Below, piece by piece: positions 45,450 through 57,402 of a stretch of DNA of 64,000 nt. The translations under genes and the position numbers were made by a program. Under the pieces are notes generated by a model that was not told where the DNA came from, ran no database searches, and saw only the letters and a list, made by a program, of their open reading frames with translations. Source of the DNA: Amphiura filiformis. Taxonomy: Eukaryota > Echinodermata > Ophiuroidea > Amphilepidida > Amphiuridae. The stretch lies in NCBI RefSeq assembly GCF_039555335.1, contig NC_092640.1, positions 38,027,795-38,091,794 on the forward strand, given 5' to 3'. Each line of letters starts with the position of its first letter. The stretch's first letter is position 1.

Positions 45450-48400
45450 ACTATATATGCTTGATAAATGTTATTTGGATATTTTTTTCCTGCTGGCCTT
45501 CCATACTAGCGGAACAATTTTCCACACCTACAGAGTGTTTGTAATCAACCTACCGGGACGGTATGACAATTGTCATGTTCTACGATAGCTGAAGATGACA
45601 GAGAGTCAGGTCTCTGAATCGATTCAACAACCATTCATACATATCACAATCATGTTTTATTGTCCTATTATCATGCGAATTTGCCCGTGGTAGGACAAAA
45701 TATATTTAAATTAGAATAACAATGAGTAACGTCGTATTACATACCCTATACCAGGGCTATGACACTCTATTCACGTGGTTTCTTTTCCAACGCTAAAAGA
45801 TTACGAATTTTGGTGGTTTGTAAATGAAAAGTGTCCGCACTATCGATTGATTACGTAACTGTTATGAATAATTTATTAGTTTTTCAATGCAATCGCCTCG
45901 ACCCATTAATACATATTATCTGTATTTATCAAAGTACTTGGAATAGCAATCTGGTGAGTTCACTGAACTACGCCCAAATACTGATGGAGTTTTAATGGCG
46001 CTAATCCTCTCCATACACAAATGAACAAATACAATAGGAGAAGGTCAACACATATAACCTCCTATATGACATGTTATATGAGATGTACAACAACCTGAAT
46101 ATCATAAAGATCAGTGTTCGTTTGTGCATATGAACTGCATATTTACAATACTAAATATTACTCGTTATATATTATGTCAAATATTGGTATTATGACAACA
46201 CGGTATATACATTGTATATAAAACGACTAATAGATCCTACTATCATGGCGTCAGGTCATTGGTTCATCATATCCCGTATGTTTCTTAAAATTCATTCATA
46301 TTTGAGACAAATTTCTGTGCCCATTTTATAGGCGTACAGGTGGATCCGGTTTTTTTGTCATTTTCATTTCTTTTTGATGAAAGAATTAAGGTTTTCCACT
46401 GCACGGAGGCCACTATGTGATACTAATTTAATGCTATTTGTAAATGAATGCGGATTCCCGGTTGTTGTTTTTCCACAGTGTGACAACTGTCCACCCATCC
46501 AGACAACATCATCACATAATAAAACGTCTGTATTTTTACGATGAGTAAAATAATATTAAACTGAACTTTGCCTTGGAACATTGTGTAAGACGGTGTAAGA
46601 TTTTGTGGGCGCCCTCAACATTATTATCCTCTTTGTATCCGTAAATGACATGGCATAGACTGTGTGAATTCTATGAAGACTAGGGGCCTACTTATACATG
46701 GGGTCATATCCATGGACACAAGTAACGATAATTGACAACACGATACGCGACTGTATTTAGGGAGGCTAACCACTAATAATTAATAATGCCGGGTAGGGCC
46801 TACTCCTGGGCGACTCGTGTGGGCAAGGACGCTTAGGACGGTGACCAAATGAGTCTCAAATTTCACCGGGGAGGGGCACTCAAGTATGATAATGTAGGCC
46901 TATACGCATGTGTGGCCAACTTTTTAAACACCCCCTAAAACGAGTTTTACCCTACCAGCAAATTTAGGATCAATAGGCCTAAGCTAACTTAATACACTAA
47001 AGGAAGTTTTGGATGAGAAAACGGACATTTTGATGAGAAACGGCCAAAATGGTGAGAATTTAAATTTTCTCATTCTTTTGGATGAGAAACTTCCTGGTGT
47101 GTGTGTCAATCATTATTGTCTTATTAAAATCCGGGACTTTGGTTGACCTGTGCTAGACTCCAGCACATGTTAATGACGCAAAGACAGTTGTGGTAACACC
47201 ATGGTCGCAGACCTGCAAAAAAGCTCAAAAACAGATAGTAATGAAACCAGTTTTTATTTTCCTTGCTCTAGCGAGTTCACAGAGAAGGTGTTTCTAGTAC
47301 AATGCAGCGTCGGACTCTAGCTGAGAGCGTAGCCTGAGTCCAAACGGACTCCAAGAAGGGCTCTCCATACACAAATGAACAAACACAAGGAAAGTAGTCT
47401 CCTCCGTGACCAGCTTGATTTCGATGGAGCGAAACCAAATTGGCTGCAGAGGAGACGGGTAATTTTGCCATGCAAATGAGGTGAGTGCCCTCACGGAATA
47501 GGCCTGGAAGCGGCACTAGACATTAGCATGAAGCCGCATTCATATGTAAATAGCGTATTGTTATTTAAATTTGCGCCCAGACGTATTGAGGGCGACAGTC
47601 ATGTTATCCAGACAGAGAATGTCTTGATGCGCCAGGCATGTCAAATTGCTGAGTGAATGTGTATAAATCCCCTTTCTGTATAGGTAATAAGCTAGTACAT
47701 TTCGTGTTCCAGTTTGTTATAACAAAAAATAAGTATTATATTAAATATATTAAGTGTTTAAACTTTGAAATTGACGTGAATTTGAAGTGCAGAGCTCCCA
47801 ATCTAGCTAAATCGTGTCGTGTGAAATTATGCTGTGTGACCCCCGCTGCGTAGTAGAATTATATTCATAAAACATTGAATTTAACATATAATGTGGGCAG
47901 CCAACCACGATTTATCAGCATTTAAAAGATATATTAATTAACAAAGATAAATAATCAACAGTACAAATGACAATTTAACTAGTAAACAAGTCTGAAATCT
48001 TAAAATGTTGCCACGTGATTTCCCGAACACATGATATGTCTACATGTGACCATTATTCAGATTTACCGAAGTATTTGGAGTATGGTGCACGGCTTGCAGG
48101 CAACTGTGTATTTCTTTACCTCCGTATAAAATCAATAATTCATGCTGGGAGCCAAGTAACATTCTGTCTGCTTAGTGCATATTGGTATTTTATTTTACTT
48201 GAGAGCATATAGAAATACATAAAGACGAATAAGGCGCCATGATGGAAAGCTATGGAAGGTCAGGTCGGGTATCAAAGGTTATTTTAACTTCAAATACTAC
48301 TTGTGTTTCACACCTTGCCTCTGTCACGTATTTCCTTCATGTTATTGACCTCAAGTCCTAATTTTGACTTTGCTATTGCAAAATGTCATTTCATATCAAA

Positions 48401-49015
48401 TTAGTAGACTTTCTTTGAAACAAACATATCACTGGTGCCTGATGGGAATATCCGTCCGCCATTTCATTAAACTGGATCGTTTTCGCCTGGTTTGCGCCCA
48501 GATGTATTGAGGGCGCGCTATACTCTCATTGAACAGGCAAAGTTCGCAAAACTAACAACGTTGTTATTTGCCAATAGCAATTAACATGATCCAAGGGTCG
48601 AACATGAATTATTCATAACGGATCGATAACTGGCCTCATTTTCTAGCTAGTAAACCAGCGGAATTTTTCATAGGTTTTGTGTTGCTAATAGAACAACCGT
48701 GAATTTAGTGTCACCCCCTTGGTGCCCTCTCAAGAATAACTACTCTCTGGTTTTAATGTTAGGTGTAAATTAGATACAGACTTTAAGGTACATATTTCGA
48801 GGTGCATAACAGACACCAAATTTGTGTCATAACAAACACCAAATTGGTGTCGATGACCTGACATGCATGCATTCTTTTGTGATGGTCTTTCAATTTGTAC
48901 CGAGTGTCCTTGGCAGACTTGACTATGCTTCAGTGGTCATGAAAGGATTCAATAGATAACCTCTGCCCCACTAATCCCCAGCTATTGTCTGAAATTGCAC
49001 CTCGGAAGATATATT
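45450..49015. other. No gene seen; scattered repeat pieces
   Basis: No exon recognised. TTTGCGCCCAGACGTATTGAGGGCG at about 47570 (here read as TTTGCGCCCAGACGTATT then GAGGGCG) recurs with one change at about 48491. At 48660-48718, GTTGCTAATAGAACAACCGT with its flanks is the complement of 61728-61785. A reverse ORF at 47277-47516 is repeat-like. Confidence 0.4.
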
Positions 49016-49020
49016 ATAAC

Positions 49021-49091
49021 AACTCAGTCCTCAAATGATAGTCATATAACGACCAAAAGATAAATGACTGACTATCATTGAGGACTGAGTT
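49021..49091. repeat. Hairpin with 23-bp stem
   Basis: AACTCAGTCCTCAAATGATA then GTCA at the left; TGACTATCATTGAGGACTGA then GTT at the right, with one mismatch. The loop is about 24 bases. Confidence 0.85.
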
Positions 49092-49791
49092 CCGCAGTCT
49101 AGGTGTAAATATAGTCTCGCGGGAGCATCTGTTATTAGTCTTCTTTATCAGTCTTTTTTTTTTTAAACTTGCTGGTCACGGCTACCGCGTGACTCTAATA
49201 ATAGTTAGTATTAGTTACCATGAAATCAATTTAAATTACAAATAAATCGTCTTCATTCAATCAACATATCTTAGAATCTCATTATGAAGTAAGTTCTTTT
49301 ATTCAAAGGCCTACATGCCCATAATATCAAAACAATACACATAAATGGGAAAAAATAGTTGAGCGTCAAACACAAAATTGAGTGTGTAGTCCCTGTTCGA
49401 TAAACATGATTTTCGTCAATTTTTTTCGCATCAGAAAATCAATCGTATTATCGTGTTCAATATTGCGTAAGTTAGGACCTACAGTAGGGGATGGGCGGGT
49501 AATCCCGACGGCGTGTAATCCTAAACGGTCCTGTTGTAGCTAACCTGAGAAAGGGTTAAAATGTCAAAGTTGCTCGAATTGTGCTACAAACCATTCCAAT
49601 GTATTCCTATAGTCACAAGGATTCAGAAAATGTATAGTAGACCTATTTTGCCTGTCTTATCTTATCTTATTACCAGTTTACCAGATGGATTTATATTCAA
49701 ATAACCATACTGAATTTAAGGTGTGCATTTAATTATACATGACATATAAAACATTGAAATAACTTTGGGAAGTTGGGAAAAGTTGCTGTCA

Positions 49792-50050
49792 CACTGCAAA
49801 AAATATTTTACTCAACATTGAATAAAAAGGTCACAACTCAACTCAACTAAAAAATTACTCAACATTGCGCTCACATAGGTCACAACTCAACAAATGAGTA
49901 AAACATTACTTACCATGAGCTCAATGTTGAGTAATTGTTTACTCATTTGTTGAGTTGTGACCTATATATGCTCAATGTTGAGTAATTTTTTACTCAACTG
50001 TTGAGTTGTGACCTTTTTACTCAATGTTGAGTAAAATATTTTTTGCAGTG
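49792..50050. mobile_element. CACTGCAAAAA MITE in the upstream region of gene B
   Basis: CACTGCAAAAAATATTTTAC and on to CTCAACATTGA faces the exact complement at the right end (TACTCAATGTTGAGTAAAAT then ATTTTTTGCAGTG). Inside, GTCACAACTCAAC and GTTGAGTTGTGACC words repeat in both directions. The empty site is preserved upstream of gene C: GCTGTCAAAATTG at about 59230, compared with GCTGTCA, element, CAAAATTG here, implying a 2-base CA duplication. Confidence 0.9.
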
Positions 50051-50170
50051 CAAAATTGTGTTTACTTTTTTAAAACCACCCTGTAGGTTGATGCAGTGGA
50101 GAGGGCAAATGTCATTAAATCATACCATTATAAGATGATCTGTTGGCCTATATCGATACTACACTGCGAC

Positions 50171-53100
50171 ATGGGTACACCAAATTTCGAAAAGAAAACC
50201 CCACAACCCTTATACTGTAACCATGACTGGTATTTGTTGGCTCTCAATGAATATTATCAACAAACAAGACGTCAGGAAATTATTGCAAAATGGACAGAGG
50301 AAGAATTTGAATCAAATGTAGTGAAGAATTTATCTGAAAGGTTTGGTGATAAACTTAATGATCAGACATTGAGTGTGCTTGGTGTAGGCAGCGGTGACGG
50401 TAAGGCAATCATATATTAACGAGGGGTATCAAAAAGTTTTAGAAATCGCCCAGAAGTGAAAGAGCTATATCAATGAAATTTTGTCAGTGCAATCACTGGT
50501 CCCGATGTACACTATGATGCAAAATGGTCTCATAAGAATGTTTACTTTTTTACAGGCGCTAGATGTCAGTACCTGCCTATGTAACCGCATAACCAGCAAA
50601 ATGGAAAAAATTGAGGCATGTAGAATGATTAAGTTCCATTTTAAGGGTTACAGTGCCCAAAAAATCTGTGATGAAATAAAAATTCATTTTCCAAAAAGCA
50701 ACAGTGACAATATCACAATCACCAGCGAAGATAACTTTCATTTCATCATCGATTTTCTAGGCACTGCAACCCTAGCTTCAAATGCAGGATCTTAAGGGGT
50801 GGTGCAATAATTATGTGTACCCCCGGGGGTGAATTATAGGGGGGCAAAGATTTTTGGCAGGCCAGAAGGGGGGGGCAAGCATTTTTGGCAGGTCATAAGA
50901 GGGGGGGTCAAGCGATTTTTGGCAGGTCGAAAGGGGGAGCAAGCAATTTTTGGCACAGATATTTTGGGTACCGTTTCTAAATTACGCCCTATAAAGGCAT
51001 AGGAAAACGTTAGGAACACATTCAAATATGCAAAATTTCCTGCTCGCTGCGCTCGCATCGTATGATAAGACAATTTAAGGTTTTAAATTCGGGTTCCCCA
51101 AAATCTTGCATGTGTAAGGGGGGGCAAGATTTTTTGGCACGTCAAAAGGGGGCAAAGGTTTTTGGCACGTCGAAAGGGGGGCAAAGTTTTTTGGCATGGC
51201 CAAAGGGGGGGCAAGCGTTTTTGGCAGAACATTTTGAGAATTCACCCCCCTTAGGGGTACACATAATTATTGCACCACCCCTAATAACGCTGCTTGTCTC
51301 AATTTTCTCAATCTTGCAGTTTATGCGCAGTAACTGGGGCAGCAGGTTATTAGCATCTAGCGTCGCCTGTAAAAAAAGTAAACATACTTATGAGACCATT
51401 TGTGACCATCCACATCGAAACGCTCGTAAAGTCGGCCTCTGGTCAATTTTGTTTTCTTGCGTATTTAGAAAATATATATCATAAGCTTTACAATGATATA
51501 TCATTTGACTTCAAACAATATCCAGAAGCGGGGTTATGGCTTGTTAAACTTTGCTACTTCAGTAAAAAGGTACATTATTTTGGTGCTACAATATATCTCT
51601 TTTTCTACATTGCTGGTATTAAATATCAAATTGTCAAAATTGGCGGTCACTTCAAATCATCCCCAAGTCAACGAGGTTCAGGAATGTCCTCTCATTGTTA
51701 ATTGTTGGTTAACTCACCACTTGAACAGGATTTAGCCAAAGCAAACAAAGACTAAAGCTATTTACTATAAGTATAAGCTTATTATCCTCTTCAACAATAG
51801 GATTAAAGATTGGTATTAAATGACTGGACTGAAATGAGACACTTGTAGGACAATTATTAGGTACATTATGAATACAAGCTTTATTCACATTTTGGACTGT
51901 AACTCTAAATATAATTTGCCGACTTTACGAGCGGTTTGAGATGGATAGTCACATGTTTGCACCATAGTGTACATATGGACCAGTGATTGCACTGACAAAA
52001 TTTCATTGATATAGCTCTTTCACTTCTGGGCGATTTCTAAAACTTTTTGATACCCCCTCGTATAACAGACGTTTTTTGTAATTGACCACTTCGTTGCCGT
52101 TGGCGGCGTTTGGCTCTGCTGACTCCAATTTGGCCGAGCAGAAAACTGAAAGCGAGGCCAAAAATTAAATTGCAAGGACTATCTAGATGAGACTTGGTAC
52201 ATACGTAGTACAAGTAAAATATCAGTATATTAAGTTTAGCATTTTGCTCATTTTAATCTGCATAATGAATTAGAGTTCATTTTATTGTTTTCAAGAAATT
52301 AAATCTCCAAAAATGTAACTAGTGGAACAGTAATTTGCATATTCATAAAACCAACATGGCTGCTTATGCGTGGGTGAAATTGTTCTGTCAAACAAGTTTT
52401 CCCAAGAATTGAGTAAGTATATCTTGGAACTTCAACAGCTAATATGATTTTTCTTCCAATAGGTTATCAAGAAACGTTACAACTAAAGAAATTGAAAACC
52501 AAATTCTCTCGAATATCTGCAACCGTCATTGAACCAAACACAAAGCAGATCTGCAAATATCAGATAACCGTGCGGCAGAATAGCAGCGACATTACAGGGA
52601 TTAAACACAAATGGCACAACCAAACCTTCCAAGAGTTTATGACATCTATAGAAGCAGAGCAGAAGTACCATTTTATCACCATTGTCCATGCCATGTATTA
52701 TATGGGTGAAGTAGAAGAGGCAGTCAAAACGTTCTATGAGTTATTGGAACCTGGCGGGAAAATATTAATAATGCTAGTAACGGGTAGGTAAAATACACAG
52801 GGGTACTCGCGTTTTGTTGACAATTTTTCTATTTTGAGAACTTTTGAGAAAACAGTGATTAATCATAAAGGAGTATCAGTAACCCATCAAACACAAAACG
52901 TTTTACATGAAATGTCAGTTTGTACAGGTTTGACATGAAGTATGGAATCATGTTCTGCACGATCTGCCAAGACTAGTCTGGAAGGGGTCTGCATAAATCG
53001 TGTATTAATTGGAGTGTGTCGGGAGATGGTGTAAAATAATTGTTTGATAAAAATGTCCTTTCTATGAGTTTACATTATGATTCTCACAATGTAGTGCATT

Positions 53101-54549
53101 TGCCTAAAATGGCGGATTTATGGAGGCTGAATTTGAGCTTTGTGGGGACACAATTTAGGACTTTATGCAACATTGCTCTGTTATTTTTAAATTTATTGGG
53201 AATTTAGGTGGTATTCCTAAATTTCGTCAGCAATTGGCATTCGTCAGAGCTGAAATGCACTTGCAATGTACCAATTGTTTTGAAAATGGGAGGAGCTTAA
53301 AATATGGCTCATAAAAGTGATGCGTACTAAGAAAGTTTGAATGGGGTCAAATGTTATAAGATAACTGTACATAAAAAACTGCTGCGCGGATTCCTGGTTG
53401 TTTTCAGAAATACATAGATTTGGAAAGCCAAAAGTTATGTATGGTAACGAGAATTAAGAATAGGATTTATTATCCATCATCCAAATATTGTTTTTTGTAC
53501 TTGGCAAATTTACTAATGGAGTCAGCGAAGAATTACCCTTCAAGGAATGTAAAGAGGGACAAATATTAATTCCTTTTGCCTGGGCATTATGAATTCCAAG
53601 CAATTCCAGCATTAGGGGTGGTGCAATAATTATGTGTACCCCGGGGGGTGAATTCTCATGCCAAAAAATCTTTGCCCCCCCTTTCGACGTGCCAAAAACC
53701 TTTGCTCCCCCCTTTTGACGTGCCAAAAAATCTTTGCCCCCCCCCTTACACATGCAATATTTTGGGGAACCCGAATTTAAAACCTTAAATTGTCTTATCA
53801 TATAATGCGAGCGCAGCGTGCAGGAAATTTTGCATATTTGAATGTGTTCCTAACGTTTTCCTATGCCTTTTTAGGGCGTAATGTAGAAACGGTACCCAAA
53901 ATATCTGTGCCAAAAATTGCTTGCCCCCCCTTTTGACCTGCCAAAAATCGCTTGACCCCCCTTTTGACCTGCCAAAAATGCTTGCCCCCCCTTCTGGCTT
54001 GCCAAAAATCTTTGCCCCCCCCCTATAATTCACCCCCGGGGTACACATAATTATTGCACCACCCCTTATGTGTTTAAGGAATGAAAAATTATAACCTTAT
54101 AGCAAGACCAAACAGCTAGTATATCCCTTCATCTTTCTATCGTAGACTCCGGTATGGCATTGCTTGCGAAGACATTCCCTCAGCTAGCTGTGGAAGAGCA
54201 GACTCCAACAGCAACTACTGAATCAAATGAGGCGAAGACAAACTGTCTTATCACATCAACAGATGTGAAATCTGTTCTCAGCAAGTACCAGATGGCTTAT
54301 ACTCAATCTTCTTACACACTATCAGCAGATCTAACGACATGTTTCACCCAAGATGAAATGACACCTGCCACCAAGCTTGTACTTGATTTCATCACAATGA
54401 CAGTGAAGTTTCAGGAATCAGTATCAGACAAAACATTCAATGAAGTCATGGATTTTATCAAACGTAATACGCGTGTCCAGAAAAGTGATCAAGGTGGTGA
54501 TAAATATTATTTTGATACTGCATGTGATATTCTAGTAATATCAAAATAG
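50171..54549 (+). CDS. HNMT-like: Histamine N-methyltransferase-like protein, gene B
   Basis: Exons 50171-50399 (229 bp), 52463-52783 (321 bp) and 54146-54549 (404 bp), with the same phase 1 introns as gene A. The product is 317 residues. The SAM motif I is GVGSGDG (residues 71-77), closer to the GxGxG consensus than gene A's GVGSSEG. IEP at 99-101 is the strand 2 acidic position. The C-terminal segment YTQSSYTLSADLTTCF matches the region around human YECYDLLSTMDISDCF. It differs from gene A by one codon less in exon 2 (YYMGEVEE versus YYYAGDLEE) and three codons less in exon 3. The frame is open upstream to 50096, but the shared Met of MGTPNF is preferred. CCACCCTGTAG just before 50087 looks like an acceptor, so a 5' UTR exon may exist. 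Intron 1 contains a mariner relic and intron 2 a MITE. AATAAA lies at 54559-54564, ten bases past the stop. Confidence 0.92.
50420..52060 (+). mobile_element. Mariner-like DNA transposon relic in intron 1 of gene B
   Basis: Terminal inverted repeats of about 95 bp: CGAGGGGTATCAAAAAGTTT, ATCGCCCAGAAGTGAAAGAG and CAGTGCAATCACTGGTCC at the left, with the complement ending TACCCCCTCG at 52060; TA follows at the right. At 50601 an ORF opens MEKIEACRMIKFHFKGYSAQ then KICDEIKIHF, like the N-terminal helix-turn-helix of mariner transposases. The ORF is cut by another element at 50796. No DDD/DDE catalytic part was found. Bases 51301-51430 are an inverted copy of the left subterminal region, so internal rearrangement or a second copy is likely. 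Confidence 0.82.
50796..51281. mobile_element. GGTGCAATAATTATG element, copy 1, nested in the mariner relic
   Basis: GGGGTGGTGCAATAATTATG at the left faces CATAATTATTGCACCACCCC at the right, and GTGTACCCC/GGGGTACAC continues the inverted repeat. The interior consists of G-run units (GGGGGCAAGCATTTTTGGCA) and a TCGCTGCGCTCGCATCG word. It splits the mariner transposase frame, so it is the younger insertion. Confidence 0.9.
53615..54065. mobile_element. GGTGCAATAATTATG element, copy 2, in intron 2 of gene B
   Basis: It has the same inverted ends as copy 1, with the interior in the opposite orientation (C-runs: CCAAAAATCTTTGCCCCCCC). TA borders both ends. It ends about 80 bases before exon 3 of gene B. 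Confidence 0.9.
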
Positions 54550-54609
54550 GTAATATAAAATAAATCAACAAATAACATCGTCAAATAACTAAGACTTGAG
54601 AAAATATTA

Positions 54610-54960
54610 GGGTAGGTATTTTATTAAATTTTTAATGTCAAGCATATCTATATCCAACAACAGCTGAAATCTAGGAGATGAAGCTGACGAAACTTCGACC
54701 AGGCACCAGAAGTGACCTGGTGAAAGTGGGTGTGTGTGATAGCTGGTCGGGGCAATTTTTTTAAAGGACAGGCAAGCATATAGCCAACAGGGGCTTATTA
54801 CCCTGATCGGAACCGACTGTAACGAGGTCTTTTATCATGGGTCATCAGCCACGAGCAGAGCGGTTTTTTTGGAGGGGGGTGGCTGCAGGGAATTGGACCT
54901 AGGACCTCTCACACCAAAAGCAAAGACCTTAACCAGTGTGACACGATGCTCCACCTGGTC
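54610..54960 (-). mobile_element. tRNA-derived SINE-like repeat
   Basis: Read on the - strand from 54960, CACACTGGTTAAGG fits a polymerase III A box, TCTTTGCTTTTGGTGTGAGA an anticodon-arm-like stretch, and GGTCCAATTCC a B box. Together they form a head of about 80 bases, followed by a non-tRNA body to about 54610. No second copy was seen in the window. SINE status rests on the head alone. Confidence 0.5.
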
Positions 54961-55159
54961 GGGATATTGTATTTTTATCACACTATTGTATTTTAAATCT
55001 TACCTCTTCATTCTTTCAAATACTAAATGCATTTCAGGATATTTTAAGACATTTAAAATTCATGTTTTGTTTTGTTTTGTTTTTTTCATTTTAGTTTCTT
55101 ATTAATGTCATTGTGTGTTTAAATGTAGTTTATATAATGATGATACATGTAAATGCATA

Positions 55160-55850
55160 TTCAAGAAGTAATTTACCATTTTAGTAAATCCCTATTCTGT
55201 CTTTTGATCACACGGACTACTTCATGGAGCTGTTTTTAACATTAGTATTTTAATATCATACCCACCATGCTCACAGCAGTATACGCCGAATAAATTAGTT
55301 TCTAAAATGTTTTTAGAATAAATAGAATAATATGCTAATTCAATGCACTGGCTTGGAAAGCCTAACTACCTTTTAGAAATAACCGAGTGGGAGGGTTTTT
55401 AATGAAATATTTGTATGTACAAATGTATGTATTAAGGAATATCATGAATATACATCATATTCATATACGAAATTCGTTGTACCCAATCGTGATGGTACAA
55501 TTGATCTGGTTTAGGAGGCGGAGTATTCATTTTATTATTTTTTTTGAAATAATTTTGTGAACAGATGGTTATACGTCTATATCAAAATCCCATAGTATCC
55601 CACCAAACTTTATTGTTTTTGTTTTTATGGTAACGGATTAGGAAAATATGGCTAGCCTAAGTTAATTTTGGCGTAGGTAGGCGTGCATCATACTAGCAGG
55701 AAAATCGAATACGTTGGCAAGAATGGTGACGTCAACTCTTGAGGTCAAAGATTGGACTGGCACGCGCATTGTTATATGAAGCGCGAGAATTGACTCCATT
55801 TAACCCTCACTTAAAGTGACTTTCACAGTGCAAGTGCATGTAAAGCAAAC
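55160..55850. repeat. 3' flank block of gene B, paralogous to 41050-42015
   Basis: Collinear with the block after gene A, at roughly 80-85% identity by eye. In gene B it begins about 0.6 kb past the stop; in gene A about 1.9 kb past it. The extra distance is explained by the LINE and the AACGTTTT element inserted there. Confidence 0.85.
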
Positions 55851-55976
55851 AAAATTTGCAATTCTAAATAAGATAAGAACACTTTGATGCAAAGCATCAG
55901 TGTAAGGCGCAATCATATACAATATTTACTGCTCATGAGGGATCTGGTGGAATCTATTGCTCTCCAGAGGTGAACT

Positions 55977-56045
55977 GGAGACCGTGGGCCTACTATTTTC
56001 CCCGAGACCGCCAGGTCGAGGGAAAATAGTTGGCTCACGGTCTCC
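55977..56045. repeat. Hairpin with 26-bp stem
   Basis: GGAGACCGTGGGCCTACTAT then TTTCCC pairs with GGGAAAATAGTTGGCTCACG then GTCTCC (24 of 26). The loop is 17 bases and is itself partly self-complementary. Confidence 0.85.
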
Positions 56046-56089
56046 TATACCTTTACGGGCGTAATATATTAATTAATTAAATATGAGAA

Positions 56090-56720
56090 CAAAGGTCACC
56101 AATTAGAGGTCATCCGGGGTCAAAGTTTCATTCTCATGCTGCAACTAGAATTTTACCGTTTTGTACCAGGGTTGCATTACTGTATATAGTAACCCTTTCA
56201 AATGGAACAAGACAGTAAGAGTAGTCAGTCATCCAAAGGCAAACGTCATTAACAGATGTTATCCGGGGTCGGGTCATATAGGGTCAACGGGATGAAACAA
56301 TGTCGCTAACATGCTGCTGCCCCTCTAGGCTTAAACTTGGTAAAATAAATAAAATTAGGGACCGTCTTTCGGGGCCCCCTTTTCAGACCTCAAAAATTTC
56401 AGCCCCCCTTTTTTTGACATGAAAATTACGGGTCAACCCATAGAAAAGCATAGAATCAGGCCCCCTAACAAGTGTTTGTGAACGGTCCCTTATAATAATA
56501 AATTTGAATTAAATACCAAATGTTCAGTTTTTCAGTCCCAAATCTCGCAAAATTCACATGGGAGATAGAGGTAGGTGTGTTATAAACTATATTTGCTTGA
56601 AATAGTTAAATGAGGGAACATGTCACGAATAAGGTCGAGGTCAGAGGTCATCAAACCGAGGTCATCCGGGGTCCAAGGTCATGTGGGTGATATTGGGGTC
56701 AAAAAGTATCTATCAAATTA
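56090..56720. repeat. Degenerate GAGGTCATCCGGGGTC repeats
   Basis: GAGGTCATCCGGGGTCAAAG at 56107, TGTTATCCGGGGTCGGGTCA near 56258 and GAGGTCATCCGGGGTCCAAG near 56660, with AGGTCA half-sites around them. They are similar in style to, but not the same as, the array at 1915-2660. Confidence 0.55.
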
Positions 56721-56943
56721 GAGAAAACACCGGACGATCGCTGCTCCAGCAGCACATATATATTGGCAACTTTCTAATAGATTGAGCTAACTATTGAAAC
56801 AGTAATACAATCTGCCCTTTTGCACTAAAGTCATAATCGTTCAGACATAACTTTAGCACAACTTGTGTTTCTAATCCCATCAACAATAAAAACTAAAAAT
56901 TGTCAAGATATCAAAACTTTCTTACCATTTTTATATTTCATTA

Positions 56944-57402
56944 GGGGCTGTGTAATAATTATGTGTACACCCGGGGTGGTGAATTTTCAAAATGGTCTGT
57001 GCCTAAAAATCTTTGCCCCCCCCCATTTGACGTTCCAAACTAAACCTTTTCCAACCCCCATTTTGACCTGCCAAAAATTCTTTGCCCCCCCCCCCTTACA
57101 CATGAAAGATTTTTGGGAACTTAAAACCTTAAATTGTTTTATCATATAATGCGAGCGCAGCGAGCAGGAAATTGTGCATATTTGAATGTGTTCCTAACGT
57201 TTTCCTACACCTTTTTAGGGCGTAATATAAATTTAGAAATGGTGCCCAAAATATCTGTGCCAAAAATCGTTTGCCCCCCCCCACCTTTCGACCCTTTCGT
57301 CCTGCCAAAAAATGCTTCCCTCTTTTGGTCTGCCAAAAAATCCTTTGCCCCCCGCCCCTATAATTCACCAGACCAGGTGTACACATAATTATTGCACCAC
57401 CC
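56944..57402. mobile_element. GGTGCAATAATTATG element, copy 3
   Basis: GGGGCTGTGTAATAATTATG at the left and CATAATTATTGCACCACCC at the right. The interior is in the same orientation as copy 2. Its right end touches the left end of the next element (57400) with no spacer. Confidence 0.85.

Noticed and set aside
47277-47516. 79-codon reverse ORF with protein-like composition
   Set aside because: No homologous family recognised, an overlapping ORF exists in another frame, and nearby words recur elsewhere; kept only as a repeat-like stretch.
50829-51240. Long ORFs through the G-run element (and in its other copies)
   Set aside because: The translated product is low-complexity repeats from G-run units; the same is seen in both orientations and in decayed copies, so no coding function is inferred.
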